NCBI GenBank assembly: GCA_001801025.1
Contig: MGWO01000007.1
Span: 248,001 to 312,000, forward strand
DNA: 64,000 nt
DNA from: Gallionellales bacterium GWA2_54_124
GTDB taxonomy: Bacteria > Pseudomonadota > Gammaproteobacteria > Burkholderiales > Gallionellaceae
Direction: 5' to 3'
Position numbers and translations under genes: made by a program. Below the pieces are notes generated by a model that saw only the letters and a program-made list of their open reading frames with translations, was not told where the DNA came from and searched no databases. Below are positions 29,990 through 39,254 of this stretch, in pieces (position 1 is the stretch's first letter; each line of letters begins with the position of its first letter).

Positions 29990-30058
29990 CTAAAAAGCTG
30001 TGGTATTATTTGAGCAATTAAATTTACGATTTTTTATTATCTTAACGAAAGGAAAAAC

Positions 30059-30643
30059 ATGGAACATACCTTACCCGCTCTGCCTTATGCGACCGATGCA
30101 TTGCAACCGCATATGTCCAAAGAAACGTTTGAATACCACTACGCCAAGCATCATCAGGCGTATGTGACCAATCTGAATAACCTGATCAAAGGTACTGAGT
30201 TCGAATCTCTGGATTTGGAAGCGATCATCAAGAAGGCACCTGCCGGCGGCATTTACAATAATGCGGCTCAAGTATGGAACCATTCCTTTTTCTGGACTTG
30301 TATGAAGCCTGCTGGCGGCGGCGCACCTTCCGGCGCGCTGGCTGATGCGATCAATGCAAAGTGGGGCAATTTCGACGAATTCAAGAAAGCGTTTCAGACC
30401 TCCGCTGTCGGTAACTTCGGTTCCGGCTGGACATGGCTGGTGAAGAAGGCGGACGGTTCGGTTGATATCGTCAATATGGGCGCTGCCGGTACGCCGCTGA
30501 CGACTGGTGATAAGGCGCTGTTGTGTGTGGACGTGTGGGAGCATGCTTACTACATCGATTACCGCAACATGCGTCCTAAGTTCGTTGAAACTTACCTGAA
30601 CAGTCTGGTTGATTGGGATTTTGTCGCGAAGAATTTCGCGTAA
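30059..30643 (+). CDS. sodB: Superoxide dismutase, iron type
   Basis: Converts superoxide to peroxide and oxygen. Metal ligands are His27, His75, Asp158 and His162. Gln71 in AAQVWNH marks the Fe type rather than Mn. No signal peptide, so cytoplasmic. The length of 194 is normal. AAAGGA ribosome site upstream of the ATG. Its product peroxide would be handled by systems such as the OxyR-linked cluster at the end of the window. Confidence 0.97.
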   Translation: MEHTLPALPYATDALQPHMSKETFEYHYAKHHQAYVTNLNNLIKGTEFESLDLEAIIKKAPAGGIYNNAAQVWNHSFFWTCMKPAGGGAPSGALADAINAKWGNFDEFKKAFQTSAVGNFGSGWTWLVKKADGSVDIVNMGAAGTPLTTGDKALLCVDVWEHAYYIDYRNMRPKFVETYLNSLVDWDFVAKNFA

Positions 30644-30652
30644 TTCCCCCCA

Positions 30653-30695
30653 CCCTGTTTGGAGACGATATCGTCTCCAAACAGGGGGGATTTTT
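30653..30695 (+). terminator. sodB terminator with a 34-bp perfect palindrome
   Basis: Uninterrupted palindrome of 34 bases (arms begin CCCTGTTTGGAGACGAT) followed by T5. The terminator begins nine bases after the sodB stop. Confidence 0.9.
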
Positions 30696-30745
30696 AAGTG
30701 GCTTGGTCTTGAACGTGCCTGGTTTTTGAGGGCGTTTGAATTGAT

Positions 30746-30784
30746 AACGGCGACTCAGGTTTAATGGCCTGGTCGCCGTTTTTT
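30746..30784 (+). terminator. Second terminator-like hairpin after sodB
   Basis: 9-bp stem AACGGCGAC / GTCGCCGTT with an inner CAGG/CCTG pair and T6 after it. No gene lies between it and the sodB terminator. The rest of the 313-base gap up to the kinase gene shows nothing I can name. Confidence 0.65.
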
Positions 30785-30956
30785 CGTCGCACTTCAACGC
30801 TACCTTTGACGCCAAATAAGAATTGGGTGATTGCCGGAAGACGAAATATCGGGGGAAGTTCAGGTCACGGGGTGTGCTGTTCGCTAAAGCAGCCAAAATA
30901 TGGACATATAAAATTTTTACAGCATTTTTATGTGCAGGCTGGAATAATCCCTTCGT

Positions 30957-32474
30957 ATGAAATTCCTCCGCTTCTTTAGCACATTCCCGCAACCGCACAG
31001 CCCGTGCGCGCGCATGTTATGGGCTGTCATCGCTTGTGTTATCGCCACCTTGCTGGCTTGGCCTTGGCGCGACTTCCTCGACCCTGCCAATACGGCGATG
31101 CTCTATCTGCTGGCAGTGGCTGTCGTGGCGGCGCGCGCAGGCAAGGGGGCGGCTATTGCGGCGGCGCTGCTGGGCACGGCGCTGCTCGATTTTTTTTTCA
31201 TTCAACCGCGTTTCACGTTCACCGTCGGCGATGTGCAATACGCTGTCACTTTGGCGGTGATGTTTGCCGTGGCGCTCATCATTGGTAACCTGACGCAGGG
31301 GTTACAGCGCGAAAAAGAAGCCGCGCTAGAACGCGAACGGCAATCGGGCGCGCTGTATCAACTGGCCAGCCAATTGGCGGGCGCGCTGACGCTGGCGCAG
31401 ATAGATGAAATGACGCGCCGTTTCTTGCATGAAACGCAATCCTGCCACAGTCTGTTGCTGATGCGGCACGGTGAAGAAGTGTCGCCCGTGATATCCGGCC
31501 AGACCCCGCTCTCAGGCAAACCCTATTATGCGGTGAAGACCTCGCTCCAACAGGGGGCGGCGCAAGCTACGCTGGACGGCGCACTGCATTGGCTGATCCT
31601 GCCTCTGCACGACATGCCGCAGGCGCGCGGCGTGCTGGCGCTTTCTTTTTACGATGTTGGCTTGCTGGGCAACGAGCGGCGCCCCTTGTTTAAAGCTATC
31701 GCTGCGCTGGTTGCGACCTCGGTTGAGCGCCTGTATTTCGTTGAAATCGCGCAGCAAGCGCAGTTGCAAATGACTGATGAATGCTTGCGCAGCAGCATTC
31801 TCTCAGCACTGTCGCACGACATTCGCACGCCACTCACCGTGTTATACGGTATGGCCGACACGCTGGCGCAATCGGCGCTACCACCGGCCTTGCACGAAAT
31901 GGCGGATGCAATGCGCCAGCAGACGTTCCGCTTGAACAGTATGGCGTCCAACCTGCTCGATATGGCCAAGCTGCGCGCGGGCGACATCCGCCTCAAACTC
32001 GAATGGCAGCCGGTGGAAGAGGTGATCGGCGCGAGCATTAAACTGCTCGGCCCTGCGCTGGCGCAGCATCCGGTGAGCGTGGTACTTCCCGCTGACATGC
32101 CACTGCTGCGCTTCGATGCGGTGTTGATGGAACGTGTGTTGTGTAATCTGCTGGAGAATGCCGCCAAATACGCAGCGCCCGGTTCGTCCATCCGCATTGA
32201 GGTACGTACCGACCAGAAATTTGCGCACCTCTCGGTTTGTAACGACGGATCGCAGTTCCCGATCGATCGGCTGGAAGGCCTGTTTGAGTTGTTCGAGCGC
32301 GGGGATATAGAATCGAACGTACCTGGCGTAGGGCTTGGGCTCGCCATCTGTCGCAGTATTGTGAGCGCGCACGGCGGCAGTATCTATGCCGACAACAATG
32401 AGGGGGCCTGTGTGACTTTCACGCTGACGCTGGGTGAGCCGCCCGTGATCGAGCCGGAGGATGAGTATGAATGA
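30957..32474 (+). CDS. KdpD-like sensor histidine kinase lacking the N-terminal KdpD/USP domains
   Basis: The protein (505 aa) starts directly before a DUF4118 four-helix membrane domain (about residues 20-115, with LLDFFFIQPRFTF typical of KdpD). A GAF-like region follows, then the HisKA domain with phospho-acceptor His287 (LSHDIRTPLT) and an ATPase domain (NLLENAAKYA, GVGLGLAICRSI). Full KdpD is about 890 residues; the roughly 390-residue cytoplasmic sensor half is missing. It overlaps the response regulator gene and is followed by kup, so it probably senses K+ or turgor for Kup control. A T9 run (31190-31198) lies in the membrane-domain coding sequence. Confidence 0.85.
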   Translation: MKFLRFFSTFPQPHSPCARMLWAVIACVIATLLAWPWRDFLDPANTAMLYLLAVAVVAARAGKGAAIAAALLGTALLDFFFIQPRFTFTVGDVQYAVTLAVMFAVALIIGNLTQGLQREKEAALERERQSGALYQLASQLAGALTLAQIDEMTRRFLHETQSCHSLLLMRHGEEVSPVISGQTPLSGKPYYAVKTSLQQGAAQATLDGALHWLILPLHDMPQARGVLALSFYDVGLLGNERRPLFKAIAALVATSVERLYFVEIAQQAQLQMTDECLRSSILSALSHDIRTPLTVLYGMADTLAQSALPPALHEMADAMRQQTFRLNSMASNLLDMAKLRAGDIRLKLEWQPVEEVIGASIKLLGPALAQHPVSVVLPADMPLLRFDAVLMERVLCNLLENAAKYAAPGSSIRIEVRTDQKFAHLSVCNDGSQFPIDRLEGLFELFERGDIESNVPGVGLGLAICRSIVSAHGGSIYADNNEGACVTFTLTLGEPPVIEPEDEYE

Positions 32475-33153
32475 GCAGACTATCCTGTTGATCGAGGACG
32501 AGGCGCAGATACGCCGCTTGGTGCGCACGGCGATGGAGGAAGAAGGCTACCGCGTGCGGGAGAGCGGCACGCTTAAAGAAGGGTTGGCGCAACTGCACGC
32601 CGATGCAGTACACCTTCTCATTCTCGATCTCGGCTTGCCGGACGGCGACGGCATTGCCTTCCTTCGCGAACTGCGCACGCAATTTTCGTTGCCGGTGCTT
32701 GTGCTCTCCGCACGTTCGGCTGAGGGCGAGAAGATACGTGCGCTGGATGCGGGAGCGGACGATTACCTGACCAAACCTTACTATACCGGCGAACTGCTGG
32801 CGCGGGTGCGCGCGCAGTTGCGCCGCGCGCCGCAGGAAAGCGCAACTGCCGAAAATCGTTTTCACTTTGGCGACATCGAGGTCAATCTCGCGCAGCGTAG
32901 CGTCACGCGTAAGGGGATAGCAGTACGTCTCACCCCCATCGAATTTCGCCTGCTGTGCGCCATGCTGGTCGAACCTGGCAAGGTGCTGACCTACCGTCAC
33001 CTGCTGAGCGCGGTGTGGGGGAAAGCCTTCGTTGAAAGTAACCATTACCTGCGCATCTACGTGAGCCATCTGAGACAAAAGCTGGAAGATGATCCGGCAC
33101 AACCCAGATTTTTTGTGACCGAGACCGGCGTAGGTTACCGGCTCGATATTTGA
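32467..33153 (+). CDS. kdpE: KdpE-like response regulator
   Basis: OmpR-family regulator: receiver domain with phospho-acceptor Asp54 (LILDLGLPDGDG), Lys of LTKPY near 103, and a C-terminal winged helix (LTPIEFRLLCAM ... YVSHLRQKLE). The start at 32467 is preferred because GGAGG lies six bases before it; the in-frame ATG at 32461 directly abuts that site. Overlaps the kinase gene by eight bases. Its likely target is the adjacent kup gene rather than kdpFABC, which is not in this window. Confidence 0.88.
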   Translation: MNEQTILLIEDEAQIRRLVRTAMEEEGYRVRESGTLKEGLAQLHADAVHLLILDLGLPDGDGIAFLRELRTQFSLPVLVLSARSAEGEKIRALDAGADDYLTKPYYTGELLARVRAQLRRAPQESATAENRFHFGDIEVNLAQRSVTRKGIAVRLTPIEFRLLCAMLVEPGKVLTYRHLLSAVWGKAFVESNHYLRIYVSHLRQKLEDDPAQPRFFVTETGVGYRLDI

Positions 33154-33166
33154 AGGAGAGGATTTT

Positions 33167-35032
33167 ATGGAGCAGAATAACAAGACCGCTACGAGTACGT
33201 TGGCGCTCGCGGCGTTAGGCGTGGTGTACGGCGACATCGGCACCAGCCCGCTGTATGCTTTTAAAGAAGCCTTCGCCGGTGGTCACGGACTTACGCCCAC
33301 CGAGCCCAATGTACTTGCGACGTTATCGGCATTGTTCTGGGCGATGATGCTCATTATTTCGATCAAATATGTGTGGGTGATGCTCAAGTTCGACAACGAA
33401 GGTGAAGGTGGTGTACTGGCGCTGACCGCTTTAGCGAACCGTTCCGCGCAGGGGGTGATGCACTGGAAATTGCTGATCGCCACGGCGGGTATCTTCGCGG
33501 CCGCCTTGTTCTACGGCGATGCGCTCATCACCCCGGCCATCTCGGTACTTTCGGCGGTCGAGGGTCTCAGCGTCATTACCCCCGCATTGGAAAAATTCAT
33601 CCTCCCCGTTACCATCGGCGTGCTCACCGGATTGTTCTTCATCCAGCGCCGGGGCACGGGCAGCATCGGTAAATTATTCGGCCCGATCACATTGCTGTGG
33701 TTTGCGGCTCTGGCGGTACTCGGCACGGTCAGCATCGTACAAAACCCCGTCGTGTTGAACGCACTTAACCCGATGTATGCCGTCAATTTTGCGCTGGGAC
33801 ATCCGGCTGGCATGTTCTTTCTGTTATCGGCGGTATTTCTCGCGCTCACCGGCGGCGAGGCGCTGTATGCGGATATGGGGCACTTCGGTGCTGCACCTGT
33901 GCGGTTGGCATGGTACGGACTAGTGTGTCCGGCATTGCTTGTCAATTATTTCGGCCAGGGCGCGTTGGTGCTGCGCTCGGCGGAGGCGATCCAAAATCCG
34001 TTTTATCTGCTTGCACCGGACTGGTTTGTGCTGCCACTCGTGGCACTGGCCACCGCCGCCACCGTAATCGCCTCGCAAGCCACCATCTCGGGTGCGTACT
34101 CAATCACGCTGCAAGCCATGCGTATGGGCTATTTGCCCCGCCTATTCATTCAGCACACCTCTGATTCGCAACGCGGGCAAATCTACATCCCCGCCGTGAA
34201 CTGGATGATGCTGGTCGGCGTGATTGTGCTGGTGCTGGAGTTCGGCTCTTCCGGCGCACTTGCGGCAGCTTACGGTATTGCCGTCTCCGGCACTATGATT
34301 ATCACGACACTGTTGACTATCTTCGTCACGCTGATGCTGCCGGGAGCCGCACGGCTGCCGCTGCTGGCCGGACTGCTCGTCATCGCGCTGCTGGAAGTCT
34401 TATTTTTCGGTTCCAACCTGAGCAAAATCGCCAGCGGCGGCTGGATGCCACTGGCGTTAGGCTTGTTCCTTTTTATGTTACTCTCGACTTGGAAGCGCGG
34501 CAGCTCTCTGGTTGCCGAACAACGGTGCAAACTCGACATCCCGATGGCAAGCTTTCTCTGCTCGCAACCGGATGTGCCGCGCGTCGCTGGTACGGCGGTC
34601 TATCTGACTGCCGATCCGAATACCGTCCCCAGCGCGCTGTTCCATAACCTAAAACACTTCAAAGTGTTGCATGAACAAACGCTGTTCTTGCATGTGGTTA
34701 CCAAAGACGTGCCCTACATCGAAGCGGAACAACGCCTGAAAGTGATTCAAATCGCCCCCGGCATCTATAACGTCGCGCTGTATTTTGGCTTTCGGCAGGA
34801 AGTGGATATTCCGCTGGCCTTGCAAGGCTTGGATGCGCACGGCGTAACGCTAGGCAGTATGAGCACCACCTACTTCGTCGCACGTTCTAATGTGGTGGAC
34901 GGATTCGGCGGCATGTCCTCGTGGCGCTGCGCGCTGTTTTCGTGGATGACGCGACAATCGGAAGGGGCTGCGAGCTTCTTCAATCTGCCCGCGAATCAGG
35001 TGGTTGAACTGGGTACTAAGGTGGTGTTGTAG
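33167..35032 (+). CDS. kup: Kup-family potassium transporter
   Basis: Low-affinity K+:H+ symporter of the inner membrane. The start region LALAALGVVYGDIGTSPLYAFKEAF and FDNEGEGGVLALTAL are family hallmarks. About 12 membrane segments fill residues 15-450, followed by a cytoplasmic C-terminal domain. The length of 621 matches E. coli Kup (622). AAGGAGAGG ribosome site. Thirteen bases after the regulator gene, so it is probably in the same transcript. Confidence 0.95.
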   Translation: MEQNNKTATSTLALAALGVVYGDIGTSPLYAFKEAFAGGHGLTPTEPNVLATLSALFWAMMLIISIKYVWVMLKFDNEGEGGVLALTALANRSAQGVMHWKLLIATAGIFAAALFYGDALITPAISVLSAVEGLSVITPALEKFILPVTIGVLTGLFFIQRRGTGSIGKLFGPITLLWFAALAVLGTVSIVQNPVVLNALNPMYAVNFALGHPAGMFFLLSAVFLALTGGEALYADMGHFGAAPVRLAWYGLVCPALLVNYFGQGALVLRSAEAIQNPFYLLAPDWFVLPLVALATAATVIASQATISGAYSITLQAMRMGYLPRLFIQHTSDSQRGQIYIPAVNWMMLVGVIVLVLEFGSSGALAAAYGIAVSGTMIITTLLTIFVTLMLPGAARLPLLAGLLVIALLEVLFFGSNLSKIASGGWMPLALGLFLFMLLSTWKRGSSLVAEQRCKLDIPMASFLCSQPDVPRVAGTAVYLTADPNTVPSALFHNLKHFKVLHEQTLFLHVVTKDVPYIEAEQRLKVIQIAPGIYNVALYFGFRQEVDIPLALQGLDAHGVTLGSMSTTYFVARSNVVDGFGGMSSWRCALFSWMTRQSEGAASFFNLPANQVVELGTKVVL

Positions 35033-35044
35033 TGGGGTGAAATG

Positions 35045-35079
35045 AAAAGCCCCCGAAGTTATCCACTTCGGGGGCTTTT
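35045..35079. terminator. Bidirectional terminator between kup and dnaJ
   Basis: Perfect 15-bp stem AAAAGCCCCCGAAGT / ACTTCGGGGGCTTTT with a 5-base loop; T-runs on both strands serve the convergent genes. Confidence 0.92.
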
Positions 35080-35105
35080 GAGTTGCAAGGATTTTCAGGC
35101 GCGGT

Positions 35106-36245
35106 TTAGGACCCGAAGAAATCCTTTACCTTGTTCATCCAGGACTTAGCTCTTGGATTGTGGTGTGCGCTATTCAGATCGTTGATGCTTTCAAACTCAC
35201 GCAGCAATTCGCGTTGACGGTCGGTCAGGTTGACTGGCGTCTCGACGATTACATGGCAATGCAAATCGCCATGTGTAGCACTACGCACGCCCTTGATTCC
35301 TTTGCCGCGCAGACGGAAAATCTTGCCGCTTTGCGTTTCTGCCGGAATCTTGATGTGCGCTTTGCCATCCAGCGTGGGGATTTCGATTTCGCCACCCAGT
35401 GCCGCAGTGGAAAAACTGATCGGCATTTCGCAGTGCAGATCGTTGTGATCGCGCTGGAACACCGCATGAGCCTTGACGTGGATCACGACATACAGATCGC
35501 CGGAAGGGCCGCCGTTGACGCCATGCTCGCCTTCGCCTGATAAGCGGATACGGTCGTCGTTATCTACGCCCGGCGGAATCTTCACCGACAGGGTTTTATG
35601 CTGCTTGATACGACCGCTGCCGCTGCAAGGTTTACAAGGAGAGGAAATCATCTTGCCGTTGCCGTGACAGCGCGGGCAAGGTTGCTGGATCGAGAAGAAG
35701 CCTTGCTGCATGCGGACCTGTCCATGACCGCCACAGGTGGTGCAGGTGGTGGGACTCGTGCCGGGTTTTGCACCCGAGCCGTGACAGGTATCGCATTCTT
35801 CCATGGTCGGCACGCGGATTTGCGTCTCAGTGCCGCGCGCTGCCTGTTCCAGCGTGATTTCCAGGTTGTAGCGCAGGTCGGCACCGCGTTGCACATTGCT
35901 GCGCCCGCCCGCACCGCCCCGGCCACCGCCGAAGATATCGCCGAAAATATCTGAAAAATCAAATCCTTGTGCGCCTGCGCCGCCTGCGCCAAACGGGCTT
36001 CCGCCGCCCATGCCGCCGGCTTCAAATGCAGCGTGACCGTACTGGTCGTAGGCCGCGCGTTTTTGTCCGTCCGACAACGTTTCGTAGGCTTCTTTGGCTT
36101 CTTTAAAGTGCTCCTCCGCCTTCGGATTGTCCGGATTTCGGTCAGGGTGATGCTTCATCGCCAGTTTGCGATAAGCCTTTTTGATTTCTTCGTCCGATGC
36201 ATCGCGATTGACGCCGAGGACTTCGTAATAGTCTTTTTTGCTCAT
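35106..36245 (-). CDS. dnaJ: Chaperone DnaJ
   Basis: Hsp40 co-chaperone of DnaK. J domain with HPD at 33-35, Gly/Phe-rich linker about 75-115, four zinc CxxCxGxG motifs ([32 protein letters not shown]) and a C-terminal substrate-binding region. The length of 379 is standard. It is last in grpE-dnaK-dnaJ, separated from dnaK by a repeat-filled gap of 160 bases. Confidence 0.98.
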   Translation of the reverse strand: MSKKDYYEVLGVNRDASDEEIKKAYRKLAMKHHPDRNPDNPKAEEHFKEAKEAYETLSDGQKRAAYDQYGHAAFEAGGMGGGSPFGAGGAGAQGFDFSDIFGDIFGGGRGGAGGRSNVQRGADLRYNLEITLEQAARGTETQIRVPTMEECDTCHGSGAKPGTSPTTCTTCGGHGQVRMQQGFFSIQQPCPRCHGNGKMISSPCKPCSGSGRIKQHKTLSVKIPPGVDNDDRIRLSGEGEHGVNGGPSGDLYVVIHVKAHAVFQRDHNDLHCEMPISFSTAALGGEIEIPTLDGKAHIKIPAETQSGKIFRLRGKGIKGVRSATHGDLHCHVIVETPVNLTDRQRELLREFESINDLNSAHHNPRAKSWMNKVKDFFGS

Positions 36246-36253
36246 GGCTTAAA

Positions 36254-36409
36254 AGGATTGAGGAGCGTGGATTGAGTAGCTGTTTAGCGTCCTCTTTCCA
36301 AGCTCCTCTCTCTTTGCTCCTTACTGAATCACATTATGTACAAGTGTAAAGAATCCAAGGGTTGAGGCTGATTTTACTCAATACTCACCCCTCAATCCTC
36401 GCTCCTTAC
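36254..36409. repeat. Inverted pair of GGATTGAG repeats in the dnaK-dnaJ gap
   Basis: 36254-36279 reads AGGATTGAGGAGCGTGG on the plus strand. 36375-36409 carries the same motif in inverted orientation (TACTCAATACTCACC, CTCAATCCTCGCTCC). The second copy includes the dnaK stop codon. Copies enclose about 95 bases with further CTCCT/CTCTCT sequence, giving a small palindromic element of the same family as those in addA, addB and before proB. Confidence 0.6.
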
Positions 36410-38328
36410 TTTTTGTCCTTCACTTCGGTGAACTCAGCATCCACAACGTCGCCTTCGTCCTTCTTGGCTTCGTGTGTTGCACCTGCTCCTGCTTCAGCTG
36501 ATTTGGCCTGTTCTGCGGCGTACATCTTTTCGCCCAGTTTTTGTGCGGCGGTGGCCAAGGCTTCCGACTTGGCTTCGATGGCGTCCTTGTCGTCGCTCTT
36601 GACGACTTCTTCAGCTTCTTTTACAGCTGCTTCGATTGCGCTCTTTTCGTCCGCTGTCAGTTGTTCGCCGTATTCTTTCAGCGATTTATGGGTTGAGTGT
36701 ATCAATGCGTCCAGTTGGTTGCGTGCAGTTACCAGTTCCACCGCCTTTTTGTCGTCATCGGCGTGTGCTTCTGCATCGCGAACCATGCTCTCGATTTCAG
36801 CTTCGGACAGACCGGAGCTCGCCTTGATGGTGATGTTCGCTTCCTTATTGGTGGCTTTGTCCTTCGCCCCAACGTGCAGGATACCGTTCGCATCGATGTT
36901 GAAGGTCACTTCGATCTGAGGCATGCCGCGGGGTGCGGGTGGAATATCGGACAGATTGAATTGACCCAGGCTCTTGTTGCCGGAAGAGACTTCACGCTCG
37001 CCCTGCAGCACATGGATGGTGACCGCTGACTGATTGTCGTCGGCTGTCGAGAATACTTGGGACGCCTTGGTCGGAATCGTGGTGTTCTTTTTGATCAGCT
37101 TAGTCATCACGCCGCCCATGGTCTCAATCCCTAAAGACAACGGGGTTACGTCCAGCAGCAGTACGTCCTTGACTTCACCTTGCAATACGCCGCCCTGAAT
37201 ACACGCGCCGACGGCAACGGCTTCATCCGGATTGACGTCCTTACGTGGTTCACGACCAAAGAATTCTTCGACTTTCTTCTGAACCATAGGCATGCGGGTT
37301 TGACCGCCCACCAGAATCACGTCAGCGATGTCTGAGATTGAAATGCCGGCGTCCTTCATGGCGATCTTGCATGGCTCGATGGTGCGTGCAACCAGATCTT
37401 CCACGATGCTTTCAAGCTTGGCGCGGGTGATCTTCACAGCCAAATGCTTAGGTCCGGTTGCATCTGCGGTGATGTAGGGCAGATTGACTTCGGTTTGCTG
37501 AGCGGAAGACAGTTCGATCTTGGCTTTTTCAGCCGCGTCTTTCAGGCGTTGCAGTGCCAGCATGTCTTTCTTCAGGTCGATGCCGGATTCCTTTTTGAAT
37601 TCTTCAACCAAAAATTCGATGACGCGCATGTCGAAATCTTCGCCGCCCAGAAAGGTGTCGCCGTTGGTGGACATGACTTCAAACTGGTGTTCGCCGTCGA
37701 TTTCGGCGATATCGATGATGGAAATATCGAATGTACCGCCACCCAAGTCATAAACTGCGATCTTGCGATCGCCTTCTTGTTTGTCCATACCGAATGCCAG
37801 TGCAGCGGCAGTTGGCTCGTTGATGATGCGTTTTACATCCAGACCTGCGATACGACCCGCATCCTTGGTTGCTTGACGCTGAGAGTCATTAAAGTAGGCC
37901 GGAACGGTGATAACTGCTTCAGTGACCGATTCGCCCAGATAGTCTTCTGCGGTCTTCTTCATCTTCATCAGCACTTGAGCAGAGATTTCAGGTGCAGAGA
38001 ATTCCTTGTCGCGTACCTTGATCCATGCGTCGCCGTTTTTGGCTTTAACGATAGAGAAGGGAACCATGTCGATGTCTTTTTGAACCATCTTTTCGTCGAA
38101 GCGGCGACCGATCAGGCGTTTTACGCCGTACAGCGTGTTCTTCGGGTTGGTAACAGCCTGACGCTTAGCCGCTGCGCCGACCAGAACTTCACCATCTTCC
38201 ATGTAGGCGATGATGGATGGCGTAGTGCGCGTACCTTCTGCGTTTTCGATGACCTTGGTCTTGCCGTTTTCCATAACAGCGACGCAGGAGTTGGTGGTGC
38301 CCAGATCAATACCGATGATTTTGCCCAT
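36406..38328 (-). CDS. dnaK: Chaperone DnaK (Hsp70)
   Basis: ATP-dependent chaperone of 640 residues, starting [19 protein letters not shown]. The nucleotide-binding domain has [15 protein letters not shown] and the substrate domain begins after the [14 protein letters not shown] linker region. The start was fixed at MGKII because of the AAGGAAAT ribosome site; five extra upstream codons are open but not conserved. Its C-terminus lacks EEVD as expected for bacteria and ends VKDKK. It has its own sigma-32 promoter in addition to the grpE one. Confidence 0.98.
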   Translation of the reverse strand: MGKIIGIDLGTTNSCVAVMENGKTKVIENAEGTRTTPSIIAYMEDGEVLVGAAAKRQAVTNPKNTLYGVKRLIGRRFDEKMVQKDIDMVPFSIVKAKNGDAWIKVRDKEFSAPEISAQVLMKMKKTAEDYLGESVTEAVITVPAYFNDSQRQATKDAGRIAGLDVKRIINEPTAAALAFGMDKQEGDRKIAVYDLGGGTFDISIIDIAEIDGEHQFEVMSTNGDTFLGGEDFDMRVIEFLVEEFKKESGIDLKKDMLALQRLKDAAEKAKIELSSAQQTEVNLPYITADATGPKHLAVKITRAKLESIVEDLVARTIEPCKIAMKDAGISISDIADVILVGGQTRMPMVQKKVEEFFGREPRKDVNPDEAVAVGACIQGGVLQGEVKDVLLLDVTPLSLGIETMGGVMTKLIKKNTTIPTKASQVFSTADDNQSAVTIHVLQGEREVSSGNKSLGQFNLSDIPPAPRGMPQIEVTFNIDANGILHVGAKDKATNKEANITIKASSGLSEAEIESMVRDAEAHADDDKKAVELVTARNQLDALIHSTHKSLKEYGEQLTADEKSAIEAAVKEAEEVVKSDDKDAIEAKSEALATAAQKLGEKMYAAEQAKSAEAGAGATHEAKKDEGDVVDAEFTEVKDKK

Positions 38329-38369
38329 AATATTTCCTTTCAAAAGAGTGAGTATTTCGATGCTGCCCT

Positions 38370-38397
38370 ACATGGGGCGGGTATTTTTTATTTCAAG
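38370..38397 (-). promoter_or_regulatory. Sigma-32 heat-shock promoter of dnaK
   Basis: Minus strand reads CTTGAAA, a 13-base spacer and CCCCATGT, nearly identical to the RpoH consensus (CTTGAAA-N11-16-CCCCATNT), 42 bases before the dnaK start. Confidence 0.88.
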
Positions 38398-38498
38398 TGT
38401 TTAATGCAAAGAAGGGGGAGAGAAGGGGGGAACCTCGTTCACCTGATTTAGAGCGCGTGTTCTCCCCTGGTCTTTTCTCAGCCCTTCCCGGATTTTTC

Positions 38499-39035
38499 TT
38501 ACTGTCCTTGCGAAACCAGCACAAGCGCGGGGCGCAGAACGCGGTCATTTAATGTGTAGCCTTTTTGCATGACGCTGACAACGGTATTGGCCGGTTGTTC
38601 GCTGGGTACCATGCTGATCGCCTGATGTTTGTGCGGATCGAGCTTTTCGCCGACGGGATTGATTTCCAGAATGTTGAATTTTTCGAATACGCTTGAGAGT
38701 TGTTTGAGGGTGAGTTCCATGCCGCTTTTGAAGCTTTCAACGGTGGCGGTCTCTACGGCAAGTCCTGCTTCCAGGCTGTCTTTGACGGCGAGGACTTCAT
38801 TTGAAAAACGCTCAACAGCGAATTTTTGCGCTTTGCTGACGTCTTCTGACGCGCGGCGACGGATGTTTTCGCTTTCAGCCTTGGCGTACATCCATGCGTC
38901 GTAGTGCTCCTGTGCCTTTCGTTCAGCAGCTTGCAGCAGTTCTTCCGGGCTAGGCATCACTTCATTTGCTTCAGAGGCGGGATTTGATTCTATGCTGGCT
39001 TCGGTGTCGGGTGTGGCGGGTTGTTTTTGTTCCAT
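38499..39035 (-). CDS. grpE: Nucleotide exchange factor GrpE
   Basis: Releases ADP from DnaK. Start ATG ([10 protein letters not shown]) chosen because GGAGA lies 7 bases upstream; a TTG start four codons earlier would place that site inside the gene. Acidic disordered N-terminus, long dimerisation helix about 45-110 ([23 protein letters not shown]), then a beta domain with [17 protein letters not shown]. 178 residues. First gene of the heat-shock operon. Confidence 0.97.
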   Translation of the reverse strand: MEQKQPATPDTEASIESNPASEANEVMPSPEELLQAAERKAQEHYDAWMYAKAESENIRRRASEDVSKAQKFAVERFSNEVLAVKDSLEAGLAVETATVESFKSGMELTLKQLSSVFEKFNILEINPVGEKLDPHKHQAISMVPSEQPANTVVSVMQKGYTLNDRVLRPALVLVSQGQ

Positions 39036-39063
39036 AGCGTTCTCCAATATTTTTGCCTGCGGT

Positions 39064-39091
39064 AAGTTGGGTCAATTTTTCGGTTTTCAAG
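39064..39091 (-). promoter_or_regulatory. Sigma-32 promoter of grpE
   Basis: Minus strand reads CTTGAAA, a 13-base spacer and CCCAACTT. The -35 is perfect and the -10 partial. It lies 29 bases upstream of the grpE ATG. Confidence 0.75.
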
Positions 39092-39105
39092 AGTGCGGGT
39101 AAGTT

Positions 39106-39148
39106 TTTTGCACATAATAGTCGAAAATTTTAAGGCGACTGTGCAAAA
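39106..39148. promoter_or_regulatory. Bipartite inverted repeat between grpE and bcsD
   Basis: Outer arms TTTTGCACA / TGTGCAAAA and inner arms AGTCG / CGACT around an AAAATTTTAAGG centre. It sits in the 219-base divergent gap and could be an operator or a structured leader for the cellulose cluster. Confidence 0.5.
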
Positions 39149-39254
39149 TCCACTGATTCCTGTGGCGAATGTAGGATTATGGCTTACAAAATATTAGTGG
39201 GAGGTGCTAGAATCTAAAACTATTACCATTGACGCTGTTTTTTGGAGGATGTAG

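Noticed and set aside
32461..32466. ATG two codons upstream as the KdpE start
   Set aside because: It touches the GGAGG ribosome site with no spacing; the next ATG has a six-base spacing.
37444..38451. Plus-strand open frame (335 codons) opposite dnaK
   Set aside because: Antisense shadow of a highly conserved gene; its sequence is only a mirror of dnaK codon use.
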